64,000 nt of DNA from the NCBI GenBank assembly GCA_030374765.1, contig JARGXX010000095.1:558001-622000 (forward strand), in the 5' to 3' direction. Within the stretch, counting starts at the first letter, position 1; every line of letters starts with the position of its first letter. Below are positions 10,836-23,989 of this stretch, in pieces. Below the pieces are notes generated by a model, which was given only the letters and a program-made list of their open reading frames with translations, did not search any database and had not been told where the DNA came from. A program made the translations under genes and the position numbers. This DNA is from Agarophyton chilense (lineage: Eukaryota > Rhodophyta > Florideophyceae > Gracilariales > Gracilariaceae).

Positions 10836-12139
10836 ACCCGAGATTTGCTAAGTGGTAGAACGCCATATGAAAAAAAAAGATTTTCTACATGGATTTGGTG
10901 CAAGATGTTCAAACCGAATGCCATACACTCTGATCATGGCTAGTCCAAAAGCCAAACACACAGAAATTCTTTTTTGTTGACTAATCTAACTCCTCAAAGA
11001 TCTTTTCGTGTGGTAACATTTATCATCCTGATCAGAATCAAGCCCATCTTCTCGGAGGTACTGCGGACTTTATGTTTTTTCTCAGACATACAGTTGACCT
11101 CTGCCAAGTAGTAAAAGATTTATTCGACAAAGAATGCTGATGGAAATTGGTACCGGACTTCTAAATCTTATATCGGGCATTGTACTGAAATCTAGGAACC
11201 CTGGATGTATAGAGAACGCCCAGGACGAATTGGACAAATGTCTGTTCCGCTTGGCAACCCGAATTTGGTATTCTGGAACGAATGCGAGGAGAATGGTCGT
11301 ATTTCAAAACATAGAACTGTTTCTTTATGGGATTGGTCACAAATAATCTTTTAGTACGAGTTATTGTCCGTAGAAGATCAAGCTTTGGCCCCGAAAACCG
11401 CATCTGCCTGTACCAAGTAAATGTTCGACCATCACCGTGGTGATGGATGTAATCTTTTACCACCCGCAGCGGCCCCAAAGTTAATTATGAAGGAAAAACA
11501 TGTTCCCCCGCACCTCGGATACTTAATATTCTTCGGACAGAACTCTTCCCCACCAGAAAGTCCTTGCACTGAAACAAAAATCATAAAAGTCTCCCCTTTG
11601 GCGAGGCGGCTTCATGTTGCTAAATAGTGGCCGGCTCTATAAAACCAACGGAAGCTTTTTTTCGCAACAATTGTTGTCTCGCGTAAGTCTAATGCTTCTT
11701 TCGATTATTTCGTCCTTAAATGTGACAAGAAACAGGTTGAAGGTTTTTTCTTACCTCATCTTACAGCCAAGTTTTAGACAAACATGTCTGTAGAATAGTT
11801 TCTCGAAATGTCTGAATCTAAAGACGTATAGAAAGCCACTAAATCACTGAATTAAGCTACAAAGCACATTCAGAGAATATTGGGTTCCGAACAACCTAAA
11901 CCTCTTAAGGTAAAGCTTTTTCTTTATTTTGTGAACAAACGGATCTTGTGAAGGTGTTAATGGATTTCAACTTGGAACATATACCGGAAGTTCACGAAAA
12001 CGAGCTTCTAGAAATGCTTCGCAAGTTTAACCCGTCTGAAATGGTTTCCTCAGAAAGATTACCAGTATAGAACACAATATTGATTTCCTTTCTAATAATA
12101 GGCGCATCTCCCGAAACCTTTACAGAGCAACACCAAAAG
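10836..12139. other. Unassigned decayed sequence
   Basis: Short plus-strand pieces look protein-like (YHPDQNQAHLL at about 11020-11055, perhaps an integrase 'YHPQTNGQ' remnant; PHLGYLIFFGQNSSP at about 11500), but frames break every 100-200 bases. No function can be assigned. The composition is AT-richer toward 12 kb. Confidence 0.3.
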
Positions 12140-12577
12140 CTCAAAAAATGGGTCAACGTACTGGTCTCGACCTGGGGTAGCGTGGTAGAGCGGGTCCTAA
12201 GGTTCGTATCCTTGCCGGCGGCACTCCCAGAATACTTGGTGTAATGGGCTGGTGTTAACTGCCTAGCCCTACAGATCGGAGCTACGAAGAAGATGGCTTG
12301 AAGACCAATTGGTGGAACTAATGCACCAAAGGGGGTAATTTAGTATCATAACGGTTCGTACCGGATTCTAAGGAAGAAGCGTCACTCAAGCCATATAGAT
12401 ATCGATGGCTAAGTGATGGGAACTCCCTCACACTGTGGAGCTATCTTATCACACTCAACAAAATAAAATAATTCACTCAATGTGCCCAGCGGAGGTCGAG
12501 CAGTCCACGTGGCGTCTATAAAGTCTTTCATGCCCAGTCGGCTTACAGGAATTAACCTTAATCTTTGCTTCTTTACA
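12140..12577 (-). repeat. LTR copy A of the host-type Ty3 family (truncated at outer end)
   Basis: The sequence is homologous to the LTRs at 24594-25059 and 53312-53757, sharing GGTAGCGTGGTAGAGCGGGT, GAAGCGTCACTC and the TTTACA end followed by TATCTCCCTCC. Read on the minus strand the order is polypurine tract, then LTR starting TGTAAAG. This marks it as a 3' LTR with its element to the right (higher coordinates). Confidence 0.8.
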
Positions 12578-12639
12578 TATCTCCCTCCTTCGGATCCGAC
12601 CGTCACGACGAAGTCCAAATTGTCTCTCACTTTCCTGAG

Positions 12640-13746
12640 AGTCTGGCCCTAATTGGACCTATGGGTGCACCTCCAATCTTGCTTTCGGGCTCGGAACGTA
12701 GTGATCCTTAGCCTCCTAATGGCCTGGACACGAGCGATAACTTGTCCGACATGTCTGCGTCTTATGACCAATCGGGGGATAAGTTGCTTTCGTTACCAGT
12801 GGGCGCATTGGGGCGTCGTATCGCGACCATCTTCGGGAGTACGAGTGCGCATAAGCTGACCCTTGGCGCCGGGTTGGCAATACATTCACTTACGGTACTG
12901 TAAGAGCACCAGAGGGGGCCCTTCCCGCTTTTCCTATCCTTCGCTATTCCTTTGGCGACCCTACGCGCGTCGTACGCTGTGAACCACGGTGCGCGCTTCG
13001 TCCATTAAAGGTCACGTCAGCCATCCTACCCTCCTGCTCGATTCGATTTCATCCTCCTCCTTCCCATCGTGGCATTCCTCCATTGGTTTCGCGCGATGCC
13101 ACACTCGCCTTATAAGCCCGTCGGATACGCCAGTCTGCCTTCGGACTTTGTCACTTCCGTCAATTCCCCTATCCATTTTCCGGCGTACCAATCTGTGGGA
13201 AGCGGTGCCATGGTTTCGATCAAAAAAGCGGGGAGCTCCTTGGGATATCAAGTAGCGTATGAGCGCCGTGGGGACCATTATGACCATACCATCAGATGAA
13301 ATCCGCAGGCATTGCGTCATGCCATTCTGCTGTTCTGTGTGGAAGAATACCAAAGGTTTTGTGATGTGTATTTCGAAACCCAAAGGTTCGCTAAGATCCC
13401 CGATTTCCGGAGGGGCAGTAAGAACGCGCGCAGAATCTCTTGGTATAACCGTTGGTTGCATTGTCCTGTGGATCTGCGCTCGGCGACGCGCTGTTGCACT
13501 CTCATCCAAGCGGACATGGTCTACGTCCGTTGCCAGGAGAAAGCCGAGTACCAGTTCAGGGTGAATAAACTCCTTTCGGACCTATACGAGGACTTCGTCT
13601 CGCCTCATGTGGGATTTCATCAGGCGGAGCACAACCTCTTGGTGCTCATGTGTTTCCGACCTCCGCATGACCGTTTGTTTTGGATGTACAATAGGGTCTA
13701 TTGGAACGAGATGTATGAACTCGATGGTCCCCAGAGAGGCAACTAG
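12640..13746 (+). pseudogene. Antisense extra reading frame (aORF) of Ty3 remnant A
   Basis: This protein-coding relic lies next to a 3' LTR and runs opposite to the direction of the lost pol. The clearest open frame runs 13069-13743 with a single TGA at 13297-13299. The homologous copy at 25.7 kb has CGA at that place, so the stop is a C-to-T change. Readable parts include SPYKPVGYASLPSDF, HAILLFCVEEYQRF and FHQAEHNLLVLMCF. No known domain was recognised. It is homologous to the frames at 24.0-24.6 and 25.1-26.2 kb, and in position to the aORF at 48.0-49.7 kb. The rest of the parent element (pol, gag) is gone. Confidence 0.6.
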
Positions 13747-14245
13747 ATGTCCTAGGGACGTCCGAAAAATGTACGAAAATTTTTTAGAGGTTTGTGCAGT
13801 AGATATATTTTAAAAGGCGTTTTTAGTGGATGTCCCAATGATACTCTTAAAATATTCTAAAAATATGCAAGTAATGTGTGTAAAAGATATCTCTCTGATA
13901 AGCAGAAAGTATGCTTTCATTATCCAAGTGGCATACAAATGATGAACGACAATATATCCGATCGATGTACGAAAACAGTCCCGAACTGGTTGAAATACAG
14001 ATATGCAAATGATATTCCTGCAATGCGCATGTATTCTGGAGGTATATCCAATCATGATTCTGTAAATTCAAATTAGCATCCCTTTCCAGTTGCCAGTCGT
14101 TTTCAAAAATATATCCCGTTTACATGTACATGAAATCAAAATCAAAAACTGTTTCACAGAGTTCCCAAGTCGTCCGTATTTTCTATCGCCAATAGTGTTG
14201 CATTTGGGTTCAGTCCAAACCACATTTATCGTGGCGGCATTGTTT
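13747..14245. other. AT-rich junction; nothing recognised
   Basis: The stretch between the Ty3 remnant and the TNP2-like transposase contains short hydrophobic frames only. One terminus of the TNP2-like element should lie here, but no inverted repeat matching the right side was found by eye. Confidence 0.3.
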
Positions 14246-17200
14246 TCATGAGACAGCGTACAAGGAACTATGTCTAATTGATCTCAATGAAGATGGAACA
14301 ACTGAAGGCAACAGTATAATTTCCTCATCTCTCACCCACAACCCTTCGTAGAATTCCAGATCCTTGTCGACTATGCCTACAACAAATGTTGTGATACATG
14401 GGGTCGTAGAAAGTCCGTCGGCCATTGTAGTCCATGAAGCCTCTTCTAACGCAAGACAGAATCCCAATGCTGGTACTAGTATCACGTACGGTTCCGCGTC
14501 TTTGTGGTCCTTGAAGCAGTGAGTAGGGCTGACTGTTATACGTATCAATTCGAATGCCTTAAGCCGAGTTAATTCGTGCACTCTTGAATGATTTGTTGTG
14601 AGTGATCTGCTCACCTGGAACTCGATAAGTAACTTCCAAGTACCATAATTCGTCAACACACCCATTTTACACGTCAATATCCGTTTCCCGGGATAGAAAG
14701 TTCTCCAGAGTTGATTGATACGTTTGATTCAAAGTGCGCGGCCACCTAGCAACGCTGACGCGCTCTTTGTGTACACTGGCTCGAGCGACGCTTGAACTCA
14801 GCAAAACTCTCAAGCTTGAGGGACCCACTTCTGTCAGTTACTGTCAAAGAGGGAAACAATTCCAACGTAATTACGTTGACTTGCTGTGCAGTTATTGGCA
14901 ACCATTCCTCTGCGTATGCCAGTGCTTGACGAAATAGTTCTGCTCCACCTACGGACCGACTGCTACCGAAGACCTTCATATCGGAAGAACAACTACTTGA
15001 AGGTGGTTGTTCTGCTCCATCTTTAGACAATCTGTCTGCTTTATGCTCGTCTGAACCCCATCCTGATTCACATATTGAGTTCTTGGACTCCTCAGCATCC
15101 ATTGCTGCCATTGGCTTCATACCGACATATTCTCCATCGTATGCCATGCTGCGCCAAATTCCGCCACTAATTATTCTCAAATAGAACAAACTATGAGTCT
15201 TGTGAAAAAGGCCAGCCTCTGGCCGTTGCGTTGATCTGTTCATGGCTGTCAGAGATCCTGCCACACGTTTGGCCAGAATTGAGAAACATTCATAAGCGTT
15301 CCACACTCTTCCAAGACCTGAGGCAGATGTAATACTGCATGACTAGTTGGGGTTAGACAGAAGGCTTCTGAGTGATCACGAAAGAACCATTCCGTAAACA
15401 AAGAGTCACAGTTGGAAATGTAATATTTAAGAAGACAAACATCTTCCATCCCTAGAGTGGTTTCGAAAAGAATATGAGTTATCTTTGACTTCAGACCCCA
15501 GATATCAGTCAATTTCTTCTGAATTGAACTACACTTGAACAAAGTGGGACCATACTATAGAGCTAAGATCTTATAATCTTCGGCCTTTTATCCTCCAATG
15601 TACCTGAAAGACTCGGGTGAGTGCCCCCATTGTAAAGGTATTCCGAGAGAGTTAGACGCAAGAGCCGTATTTATGTTCTGCATGACAGTCTCACTCACAA
15701 TGTAAGCATGTTTCTTCGAGTCACTCTTTGAATGTGAACCAATACAGAGGGATGTAAGATGTTTCAACGAACCAAGCAATCATAAATGCATTGGGTCGTA
15801 AGGGGAACATTTCAGGATGGAGAGGGATAGAATTCCAATCGCTGAAGACCGTTTTACTTCTGGTTCCTTCATTATTTGCTCCCGCATCGATTTGTTCTTC
15901 TCTATGTGAAGTCTTTTCCACTTCTTCTCGGTTTCTCGAGCCGTCCTTGGCCTTGATTATTGCATGTCTATGTGGCTACATGGTGATCTTAGAGAAAACC
16001 CTCGCCAATTACTGCCTGATCTTATGGATTCTGGTAAAATCCACATATGGTTTCCATTATTAAGAGTCCTTCGAGTTGCTTCGTGACATCTCCTACAAGT
16101 AATTTCGGCATTGTGACCTTTCATACCAAGAAGCTTACTTGCGGCCGGCCAGTCTGCTGTCACAAACATGTCAAGTGGTTGTACTTTTCGGTGTGACCAT
16201 CGTAACAACAAATGTTCAAACCATTCTCTAACCGCTGCAGATCGGCGAAAATGAGAGAGAGCAATAGGTCAAAATTTTCCGTACCATGAAATCCCGGAAC
16301 AAATCCTGAAAGCAAAACTTTTGCTTCCTGAAAGCGGTATTATGAACTGTATTTCAGAATTAAGAACATGAGAGACGAAATAGCCCTTCACACCTTCCGC
16401 TCCTTGAAAATCTCTACCCCATCACTAGAGAAATTCAGGAATATGTACAGACTTTCATCTTGATTCCAGTGCCGTAGCTTTCCCGAATGCCTTTCCTGAA
16501 AACACGTTCCATCGTAATATTTGCACAGAAAAAGATCGCTCTCTATATGATAAGTTTTCACATTGCATGCTTTCTTGCAGCCCTCTATCAAGCAATCAAA
16601 CGAAACCTTTTCCTTACATAAAGCCGTTAGCTGTTCAGAAACGAGCCTTTACTAGTATCTTCGACTAATCTAAACAGGCTGGGTGCAGTCCTTACTCGGA
16701 CATATACTTCTTTAATCGATGTTTTCGTAAAGGGGAGCATGTTTTTCAACGAACATAGCTCCAAAGCGTTTTCGAACCCCAGCTCTTCTTGGGATGAAGG
16801 AAATAGGTACATCGTAGCTGTAGTTCGAGTTAACCACGTTAGTAGATAGTAGTCTCCAGGCTTGGTTTTGCGAGAGCTCCCCTTGGTCAATGAAAGGTGA
16901 AACTTCGAGAAGTCTTCTCGTCTCTTCATCTTTCAAGAGTTCTGTAGTTCTTGGATTATGTGTTTGTTGCAACCCTTGAACTTGCTCTTCTCAGGAACCT
17001 AGGGACAAATGTTGCGACAACTCTGAACTCGCACTTATGTTAAATTGTGCATTTTTAATGACTCATTTCGTTACGGGCAATAGAGCCCAGTACTCGTCTT
17101 GCACGCGCTCTTCCTTCCCAACAACAATCTCCCCTAAATCGCCATGAGTGTGAGTGGACCTTTCTTCTACAGCATTTTCATGCGGAACAAGAATTTCAGG

Positions 17201-17599
17201 AGATGGTGCGGCACCGTTATCATTGTACGACTGTGGGATAGGTTGATCTACTACGCCCCTGGGTCGCACTGGTCAGGTTGACAACGGTATACTATATGGG
17301 CTGTGGATTGCTTCAGATTCAATATGGTTTGGTGTGTGCTCATGATCGACTTTCATTAGAATAGGTTGCGGAGCCTGAGATGCTCTCCGTCTTCTCATAT
17401 TGTGCTGAGGGGCACTGGGGATTGCAGAGCGATGAAAGCGTTTGTCACTGTTTCCACCATCATGAGACACCAAATCTTCGAACGAAGATACGCTATTCGA
17501 ATATGGGCTCCCGTCATCCATGTTCGGACGAAAGGTTGAAGAACCACCCTCTCTAGCTCGAGTGGCGGAGTTCTGGCGAAATCTTCTCCTCGTGGACAT
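14246..17599 (-). pseudogene. TNP2-like (CMC/CACTA superfamily) transposase, heavily decayed
   Basis: Minus-strand pieces line up in order with the better-preserved transposase at 36.2-39.3 kb. They are a basic Ser-rich N-terminus (17599-17063, with an in-frame TGA), LIEGCKKA... with FLNFSSDGVEIFKERK (about 16400-16590), then FVTADWPAASKLLGMKGH with a Cys-x-x-Cys (about 16070-16190). The DUF4218-like HAVLHLPQVLEECG follows (about 15290-15360), then FHKTHSLFYLRII (about 15165-15210) and a C-terminal part to 14246. TNP2-like transposases cut and paste DNA elements. Dozens of stops make this copy dead. It is transcribed away from the plus-strand partner gene that starts near 17.86 kb. Confidence 0.75.
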
Positions 17600-17856
17600 C
17601 AGTACAGTTCTGAGACGAACTCAATTCATTAAACTTGCGTTTCGTGTTATGTTGGTTCGTTAAACGAAGTTCACCATGTACGGTTTGTTTTCGGATTAAA
17701 GATGTTCCACGACACATGTTACCGCCATAACGAAACGAAACTGTTCTCGTCAAAAGTGCATAAATACCAAATATCCACCATCTCCCCCAATGATCTTCCT
17801 CAGCCGCCTTTCTGCGTTGTGTCACATCTGGTCTCCACAATACTCATCTGGGGCCT

Positions 17857-19022
17857 TTGTCTACCGGGAATCTATTCAAAATGTGTTCCAGAGATCTGCT
17901 CCGATCACTGAATTTGAACTTAATATGTCCTCGTCATCAAACCAACCAGGGTCCGCAGGAAACAGAAACACTTACCACAACAGCTTCAGATGAAAGGATT
18001 ATTCCTATTCCAACCAGATTTGAGTCTCGACGCAAGAATAAGCATCTTCAAGAAGGTAAAGGATCTCAGGTATGCATTAGAGAGGTAGTCAACCGAAAGA
18101 TTGCATCGTTAGAAGGTCGCGACTACGATCCAGACTATCCGGTATCACAAGAATTCTTTCATTCTGCTATGCACAGTATTCGGGAGATCATCTACTGTGT
18201 TAAGAACGTACCTGACGATGGGAAACTTACTTACCGAAGCCTTATCCGTAGCTTTTCACAAGTGGTCATTGAGCTTCGTTCAAGGATCAACCGCCACTTC
18301 CAAATTCAAAGAAAAGAAGAAGGCCAATGGGCCCTGAATATGTTACTTCAAGAGATCTTGCGAAGAAATAGTAATTATGGCTCAGGCAGGAGCTATGCGA
18401 ACGTTAATTGTTTGGGTTCAGAAAACAGACCGCAAAGAGATGGAGGTCTAACTCAAGCTTTGGCCAGACAGAGAGCTGTGGGTTACGTCCGTTCCTTAGA
18501 TCTTTCTTCGCCTGCAGAACGATCATGTTCTCAACATATGCGAAAAAGTAATGGAAGCAACATAAGGTATATCAGTTCCAACGTTTGCGAAAGTCCAAAT
18601 TACTTGAACAAGGGACGCACGAGGAACCCATTGAAGACGAAATCACTCCAGCACCGGCTCTTGTTCATTTCGGGTTAGAGTTTGATAGGGAAGAGATCGC
18701 TCCAGTTCTATCTTCTGCTCGACTTGTACAAGAAGGGGATGAGGATGAGATTAATCCAGCACTTGTACCTGCTCCAATTGGACAAGAGGCTTACGATGAC
18801 GAGAAAACCCCGAAACCTGTACTTAATCAACGTGCTCCCGCACCTGTCGTTACCTGTAAAAGCTACAGGAGCCACCGAATGACTACGAATTCGTCTGGAA
18901 CGGAATCCCTAATAGAACGTCCCCATCCTCGCACGAATATCACCGGGCGTGCAACGCACGAAAAGAACAGGTCTTCGCGTGTAAGAGCCAGACCAGGCAA
19001 CTGGGGAGTACGCGGATCTTGA
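17857..19022 (+). pseudogene. Partner protein of TNP2-like transposon (family member 1), frameshifted
   Basis: A 273-codon frame (17857-18678) continues after a frameshift in 18585-19022. The central part resembles the protein encoded at 34154-35533: 'ypV..E' (DPDYPVSQEF here, NENYPVYAEI there), then I-R-E/Q, a Gly with TYRSL or TFTSV, an IxELRSRI/LTHLKRKI helix, W-A and a final LRRN/MQRN. An acidic/Pro-rich segment follows, and a basic end RSSRVRAR parallels RQSSRIRN. It lies head-to-head with the transposase, about 260 bp apart. No known domain was recognised. A DNA-binding TNPA-like role is possible by analogy with CACTA elements but is not shown. Confidence 0.6.
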
Positions 19023-21525
19023 TCCTTTTCTCGAGCTCGCACTGGTCGTCTTGAAAAAATGTCAGCTCTTTCTCTTTTCGTAGTCTTCATTGTGGAGGCT
19101 TACAGAATAAAGCCTGATGTGAGTGACTTCTGGTTCTTTTCAATATTTCTGTTGTACCAGTATTGGTTCAATCCTTATGCTACTTGTCTTGTTTCTTAGA
19201 TTTGTAAACTTTGATATCTGCGTATGCGTCTCAATCTGGCAAGCACCTGTAGAATTTGTGACAGTGGATGCTGAACCAGGAAACGTCAAAATTGAGAGGT
19301 GAAGACCAGGTTAGACGATAGCGATTGGCCATTGAACACATCGCACATGCATAAACCTATTGATGAATGATTGTCAGACCTTACCGAAACCTTAGCATCT
19401 GCCGGTGCAGTAGTCTCGCACGCGCGATCTGACGTGATCCGACGGGCAAGTAAAACGGTTTATAGATTGCGAGAAATGATGGACCATGGTTAGAAGAAGG
19501 AACAAAGGACAGCCTGCTTTTGATATTTTTGCCTACCTTGAAGCGCGTTCTCGCCGTTTGTGACAAACAGCATGGGAAAAGCCCTTATTTGAAAACAGCG
19601 GCACCATATGGTATTCGAAGGAAGTGCAGGGTAGGTGTCGATCTCTCTCCTGGTCTTCAGATACTGATCCATAGCAAAGGTTCCGTTTTTGCACGAGCAG
19701 AGAGGTGAATCTTTTGATTTTGGCCTGGTGGAGCACTATCTGGGTTGCATGGGGTCGCGATTCAATTAAAGGTGTTGGACTGCTTAGCAAAAGCATGTGT
19801 GTGTATCGCTTCTCTCGTGATGAATGATAAATGACCTGTCAAGGCAGGCAGTTGCATGGAAAAGGAATCATATGAAAAACGGTGCGTATCGCCGCATGCG
19901 CCATTGTTCACGTATGATTGTTGCAAATCATCTCATTCTTCATATTCATTACACGACACTTCAGTCGTTTGTGTCCCCTTCTCGTCCAATCTTTTGATCG
20001 AAATCTCGTAGATTAGTGTCCCCCTTCTCCTTCGATCATGTCATAACGTTATGAGTTCATAAAGCTCCTAATTCATGCATCAATAATTCAAGAACAAATA
20101 GGCGTAGAGTTGAATTATCGTCTTCTTCTCCATGATTTGAACACTAAGTCATCGATTATCTTAAATCTTCGACGCCTTCTTCTCAACCACCACCTCCACA
20201 GCGACCGCCTGCAACGTAATGACGAAGACGTGCAGACTAATGAACTACGTGCAAAAAAGCAGAGATCATAAATGATGATGAAAGAGCAACAGGATAGTAC
20301 TAACACATTCTTCTGCTCTCCATAATTCTCATTTTCAAAATTCAGTCTGTGGTCAGGTGGCGTCATGAACTGCTGTTCCTATTGCAGCTGTGCGTGGCTA
20401 GACCTGGCTTGCACCGTCCCGAGATACTGCGCTCAGTGAAAAAGTGACGGGGAGGGCTTAGTGGTGGAGGGCATGCACTCGATGGGACAACTCAGTTTGG
20501 TTGCCATCTACCTCTTGAGGAAGGATCCCGCCACTGCTGTAGTAAGATTTGGACTGCAGCAGGCCGTAGTTTCAACGCATTGAAGAACAGTCATGATCTT
20601 ATGAGTCGTGAATCCAGGTGTGTACTCTGGAAACGAATCGACCAGAACGAAAGGTCGATATAACAGCAGCGATTAAATGTATAATTTCTAAGATGGCGAC
20701 TTTCAGAAAGATACTGCGTTCTTAAGCAAAGTGCGCGCGCGGCCTCTGGTTCGGATTTGAAAAATTCGGGTGCCCCCATCATCGGTTCTCACATGGGATT
20801 AAAACCCAAGTCTGTCCTACAGAATCCTTGCGATCAGAGCTTGGTACCTGTGATTCAAAATCACGGCACGGTAAGTGTCAATCTGAAGTAATTGGTTACA
20901 ACGACGTTACGATTATCTACACATCAATATTACGTCTATCTTTTATTACTTTGGTATCCGGTACCGTAACTACGAAACAGTTGAGAGGCTTCGAGAGTTT
21001 TTGGAGTCAAATGAAATGGAGTTGGAAACTTTTCAGAAGAAAACAGTTGATTATCAAGCTCGACTAGATAGGGTTGAGCTTGTTCTCAAATCAAGCAACA
21101 GAAACTGAAGCTACAGATCCCATTCTGTTTGGTTCGATAGAATTTCTATGCGGCTAGTTAGTCCTTCAATAATTCATTCCATAGTCAATTCATATGGAAA
21201 ACCGCTTAGATCCGAACAATAATTCTCTCTGTGATATTTATCTGCCTTGGCAGAGTGAGCTGACCTCCAGAAACATACATCTTCTTGAGGAAATGTTCTT
21301 TCTTAGACAGTAATACAAGCATTTCCTTGTAACAAAACATGATACAATGGTACCATAGTCTGTCTTCTGTGTTTACTAAACAGCTCCAAGTATTGCATCA
21401 TCCTCAAAACGAGCTTCACTAGCTTTTCTTAATCAACGTAGCGTAAGCACCCGTGTCGTAAGAAGCTCAGCCTGACGAGTCATGTTTGCTTGCGATGATG
21501 CAAATGACATTTCAGTCTGGCCCGT
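19023..21525. other. No gene recognised (2.5 kb)
   Basis: Only short, low-complexity or frame-broken open frames occur on either strand. Two similar short blocks containing GTGTCCCCTTCTC / GTGTCCCCCTTCTCC occur at about 19972 and 20018. This stretch should include the right end of the TNP2-like element, but no terminus is proven. Confidence 0.3.
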
Positions 21526-22933
21526 TCATTCGTTTAACGCAGATGATGAGTGCCTGGAAGTGTTACAGGAGGCTGAGAATGAAGTTATTCCTCGATGTCG
21601 CACTGTAGTTATTCCGTGAGCAAACTTCAACTCCTTTGGGGTTACATGATTTCCTTCGCCTACAGCACCGAGATGTACTTTTCCTTCTTCAGATTTCGTC
21701 AGCCATGGTACAATACCATCACGAGTTGAGTTAAGGCGTTGAGAATGACTTATTTTGCTGTCCACCAGCCTAGATATCATGTCTCGAAAGCTACCATCGA
21801 AACTTGTGAGTGATCTAAAGAGGAGTTGTACCACTTTCCATAGAAGGAAGAGAACCACACCTTCCAAGCACAGTGATAGAAGTCCATATTCTTCAACCAC
21901 AGTCTTGGTTCTCTCAAATTTGAGAGATCCTGCTCTTCTAGAATCGAGAAATCGCACCCCACTTCTCTCGAGATCGTTGAGTCAAGTATCTCAGTACATG
22001 GAAATAATCCAGTATACTTCAAACTTCAATCCAGGTTCCCATAACCATGTGTCAGAGGGTGGAATAAAAGTCGTATGTACCGGTTTGCCTTCGAGGATTG
22101 CATTCGAATCTCCAGGAGCTCCTGTGCCAGAGTAGGACGCCCAGTAGAAAAAGTTTAAAAACCATCCGAGAAGAAATCCGTGCCACTGACTGTACCTGTC
22201 GATAGTAAAGGGCTTACCAATGGTAGCAGATAAATTTCAAGTCAACAAAATTCAACGGAGTCGGTGAACTTCGTCATCAGAAGGTCGCGGAACAATGACA
22301 CGCTCTACATTTTCTACGAACCACAAGCCTCCTCCGACTAGTACTTTGTTTTCTAAATCAGGAAAACTCCTTAGTGAGGCTAAGCTAGAACCAGCAGGAG
22401 ACGGTTACTTTTATTCACCAAGAATACCAGCACTCCCAAAATGCACCCAATCCAGCGTTTGCGACAAAACAAAACCATTAGGTTCGGCATTGCGGTTGCA
22501 TGGGAGCAGTTCTTTGTTCGAGATAAGGGTGTCCTGTTAAAAGAAAAATCGGTTAAATGATATACACTTCTTTCCCATGAATGAGACTATCTCAGGTTCT
22601 AGAGTGGAAGATCTTCTTGGTACTCCAAAATTCAAGTATGCATTGGTACAAGCCACATCAAACTAAGGCGACGAACGAGAAATGGCAGTTTTAAAATCAA
22701 TGCTAATTTCAATGAAGAGCTCGGAAGCCTTCAGAAGAAACACTACAAGCGAATTGATAATGAAAATCATACCAGTGTATGACTTTGTGTTAAACTCCCC
22801 GTTATTGATTCGCAGCGCAAGTCAGAGAAGTTGTTCGGAGCCGGAGACTGTAGGCTATTCTAAATCTGTGACTGAGGTAGAATCAAAAATAAAGAGTGAT
22901 GTTACGGCGGAAATCTGGAAACCGAGAGATTAA
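21526..22933. other. Decayed coding-like sequence, family unknown
   Basis: Overlapping frames of 70-145 codons occur on both strands (minus 21526-21957; plus 21755-22135, 22295-22540 and 22682-22933). The plus-strand set (TLFSKSGKLLSEAKLEPAG; EVESKIKSDVTAEIW) has charged, helix-like composition and could be an old gene broken by frameshifts. I do not recognise it and assign no function. Confidence 0.25.
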
Positions 22934-23411
22934 GGTTTGACAAGTGCGAAAATAACTTCTTAGGCACAACTAACCGAGTGGGGATAGGATTTCCAGTAAC
23001 CTAGCAATCTATCATCTGAGCATCCAGCCACCGTTGAACAATAAAACAAAGTATGTCGGGTTATCATCTGTGCATGAAATCAATCTGCAAACGCACACGA
23101 ACAGTGTTTGGGTCATCTTCTGTGCATCCAAACGTTGTCAATTTCTTTCAAAAAGTTTATTTTACCGTCTGGTGGGCATCACCAGGATATCATGGTGCAC
23201 GCCAAATCATCGAGCGTGTATTACCTGGACATTCCTAGCGTATCCAGTTGCCTCTCCTGATAAGCTAAGGATAAGATGCGGGCCAACCGAAAAGTGAAGC
23301 GCCAATTCACTTGTGAGTTGAGGCTTTTTGCTACGACTTGGTTCGAAACATTTGCTTCTCTTGTGACACGATCGGATTTGGAAGCCTTCTCCGGCCTCAA
23401 GCGCTGGAGCG
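22934..23411. other. No gene recognised
   Basis: A short stretch before Ty3 remnant B. Three spaced copies of a phrase like 'ATCATCTGTGCATCCA' (about 23014, 23063 and 23113) form a loose local repeat. Confidence 0.3.
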
Positions 23412-23823
23412 TATCACCTGTGGTAGCGTGGTAGAGGGGGTCCAAAGTGTCGTATACATGACGGCGGCACTCCAAGAGAACTTTGTGCAATGAGCTGCCC
23501 GTTACTGCGTAGTCCTACAGGTCGAAGTTACGGAAACGATGGCTTGAAGACGAATTGGTGGAAATAATGTAACCAAAGGCGGTAATTTAGTATCGTAACG
23601 GTGCCTACCTTAATTTAAGGTAGAAGCGTCACTCGAGCCAAGTAAATAGCAATGAAGAGGCGTTGGAATCTCCCTTGCACTGTAAACCTATCCTATTATA
23701 CTAATTAAAAAATAATAATTATCTAAATGAGTCCACCGACGTCGGTTAGTCCACGTGGCTTCTGTAAGATACCTCAGACCCCGGCGGCCTACAGAACTGA
23801 ACCGTTATCATTGTTCGTTCACT
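23412..23823 (-). repeat. LTR copy B of the host-type Ty3 family (outer end missing)
   Basis: It is homologous to LTRs A, C and D from GGTAGCGTGGTAGAG onward, and ends TTCACT just before TATCTCCCTCC, the minus-strand polypurine tract. The first roughly 35 bp present in copy C are missing. It is the most diverged of the four copies. Confidence 0.78.
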
Positions 23824-23989
23824 TATCTCCCTCCTTAGGATTCGACCTTCACGGCGAAGTCCAGATTGCCTTATGATTGACCTAGGGGACGAGAGCACTT
23901 AGTTGCTCCCATTACCATTGGGCGCGACGGGACGTCGCGTCGTAATCACCTGCGGGGATACGAGATAGCTTGAGCTGACCAGTGGCGCC

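Noticed and set aside
12173..12214. Functional tRNA gene
   Set aside because: D-arm- and T-arm-like parts are adjacent with no anticodon arm or paired acceptor stem, and the segment repeats in every LTR copy.
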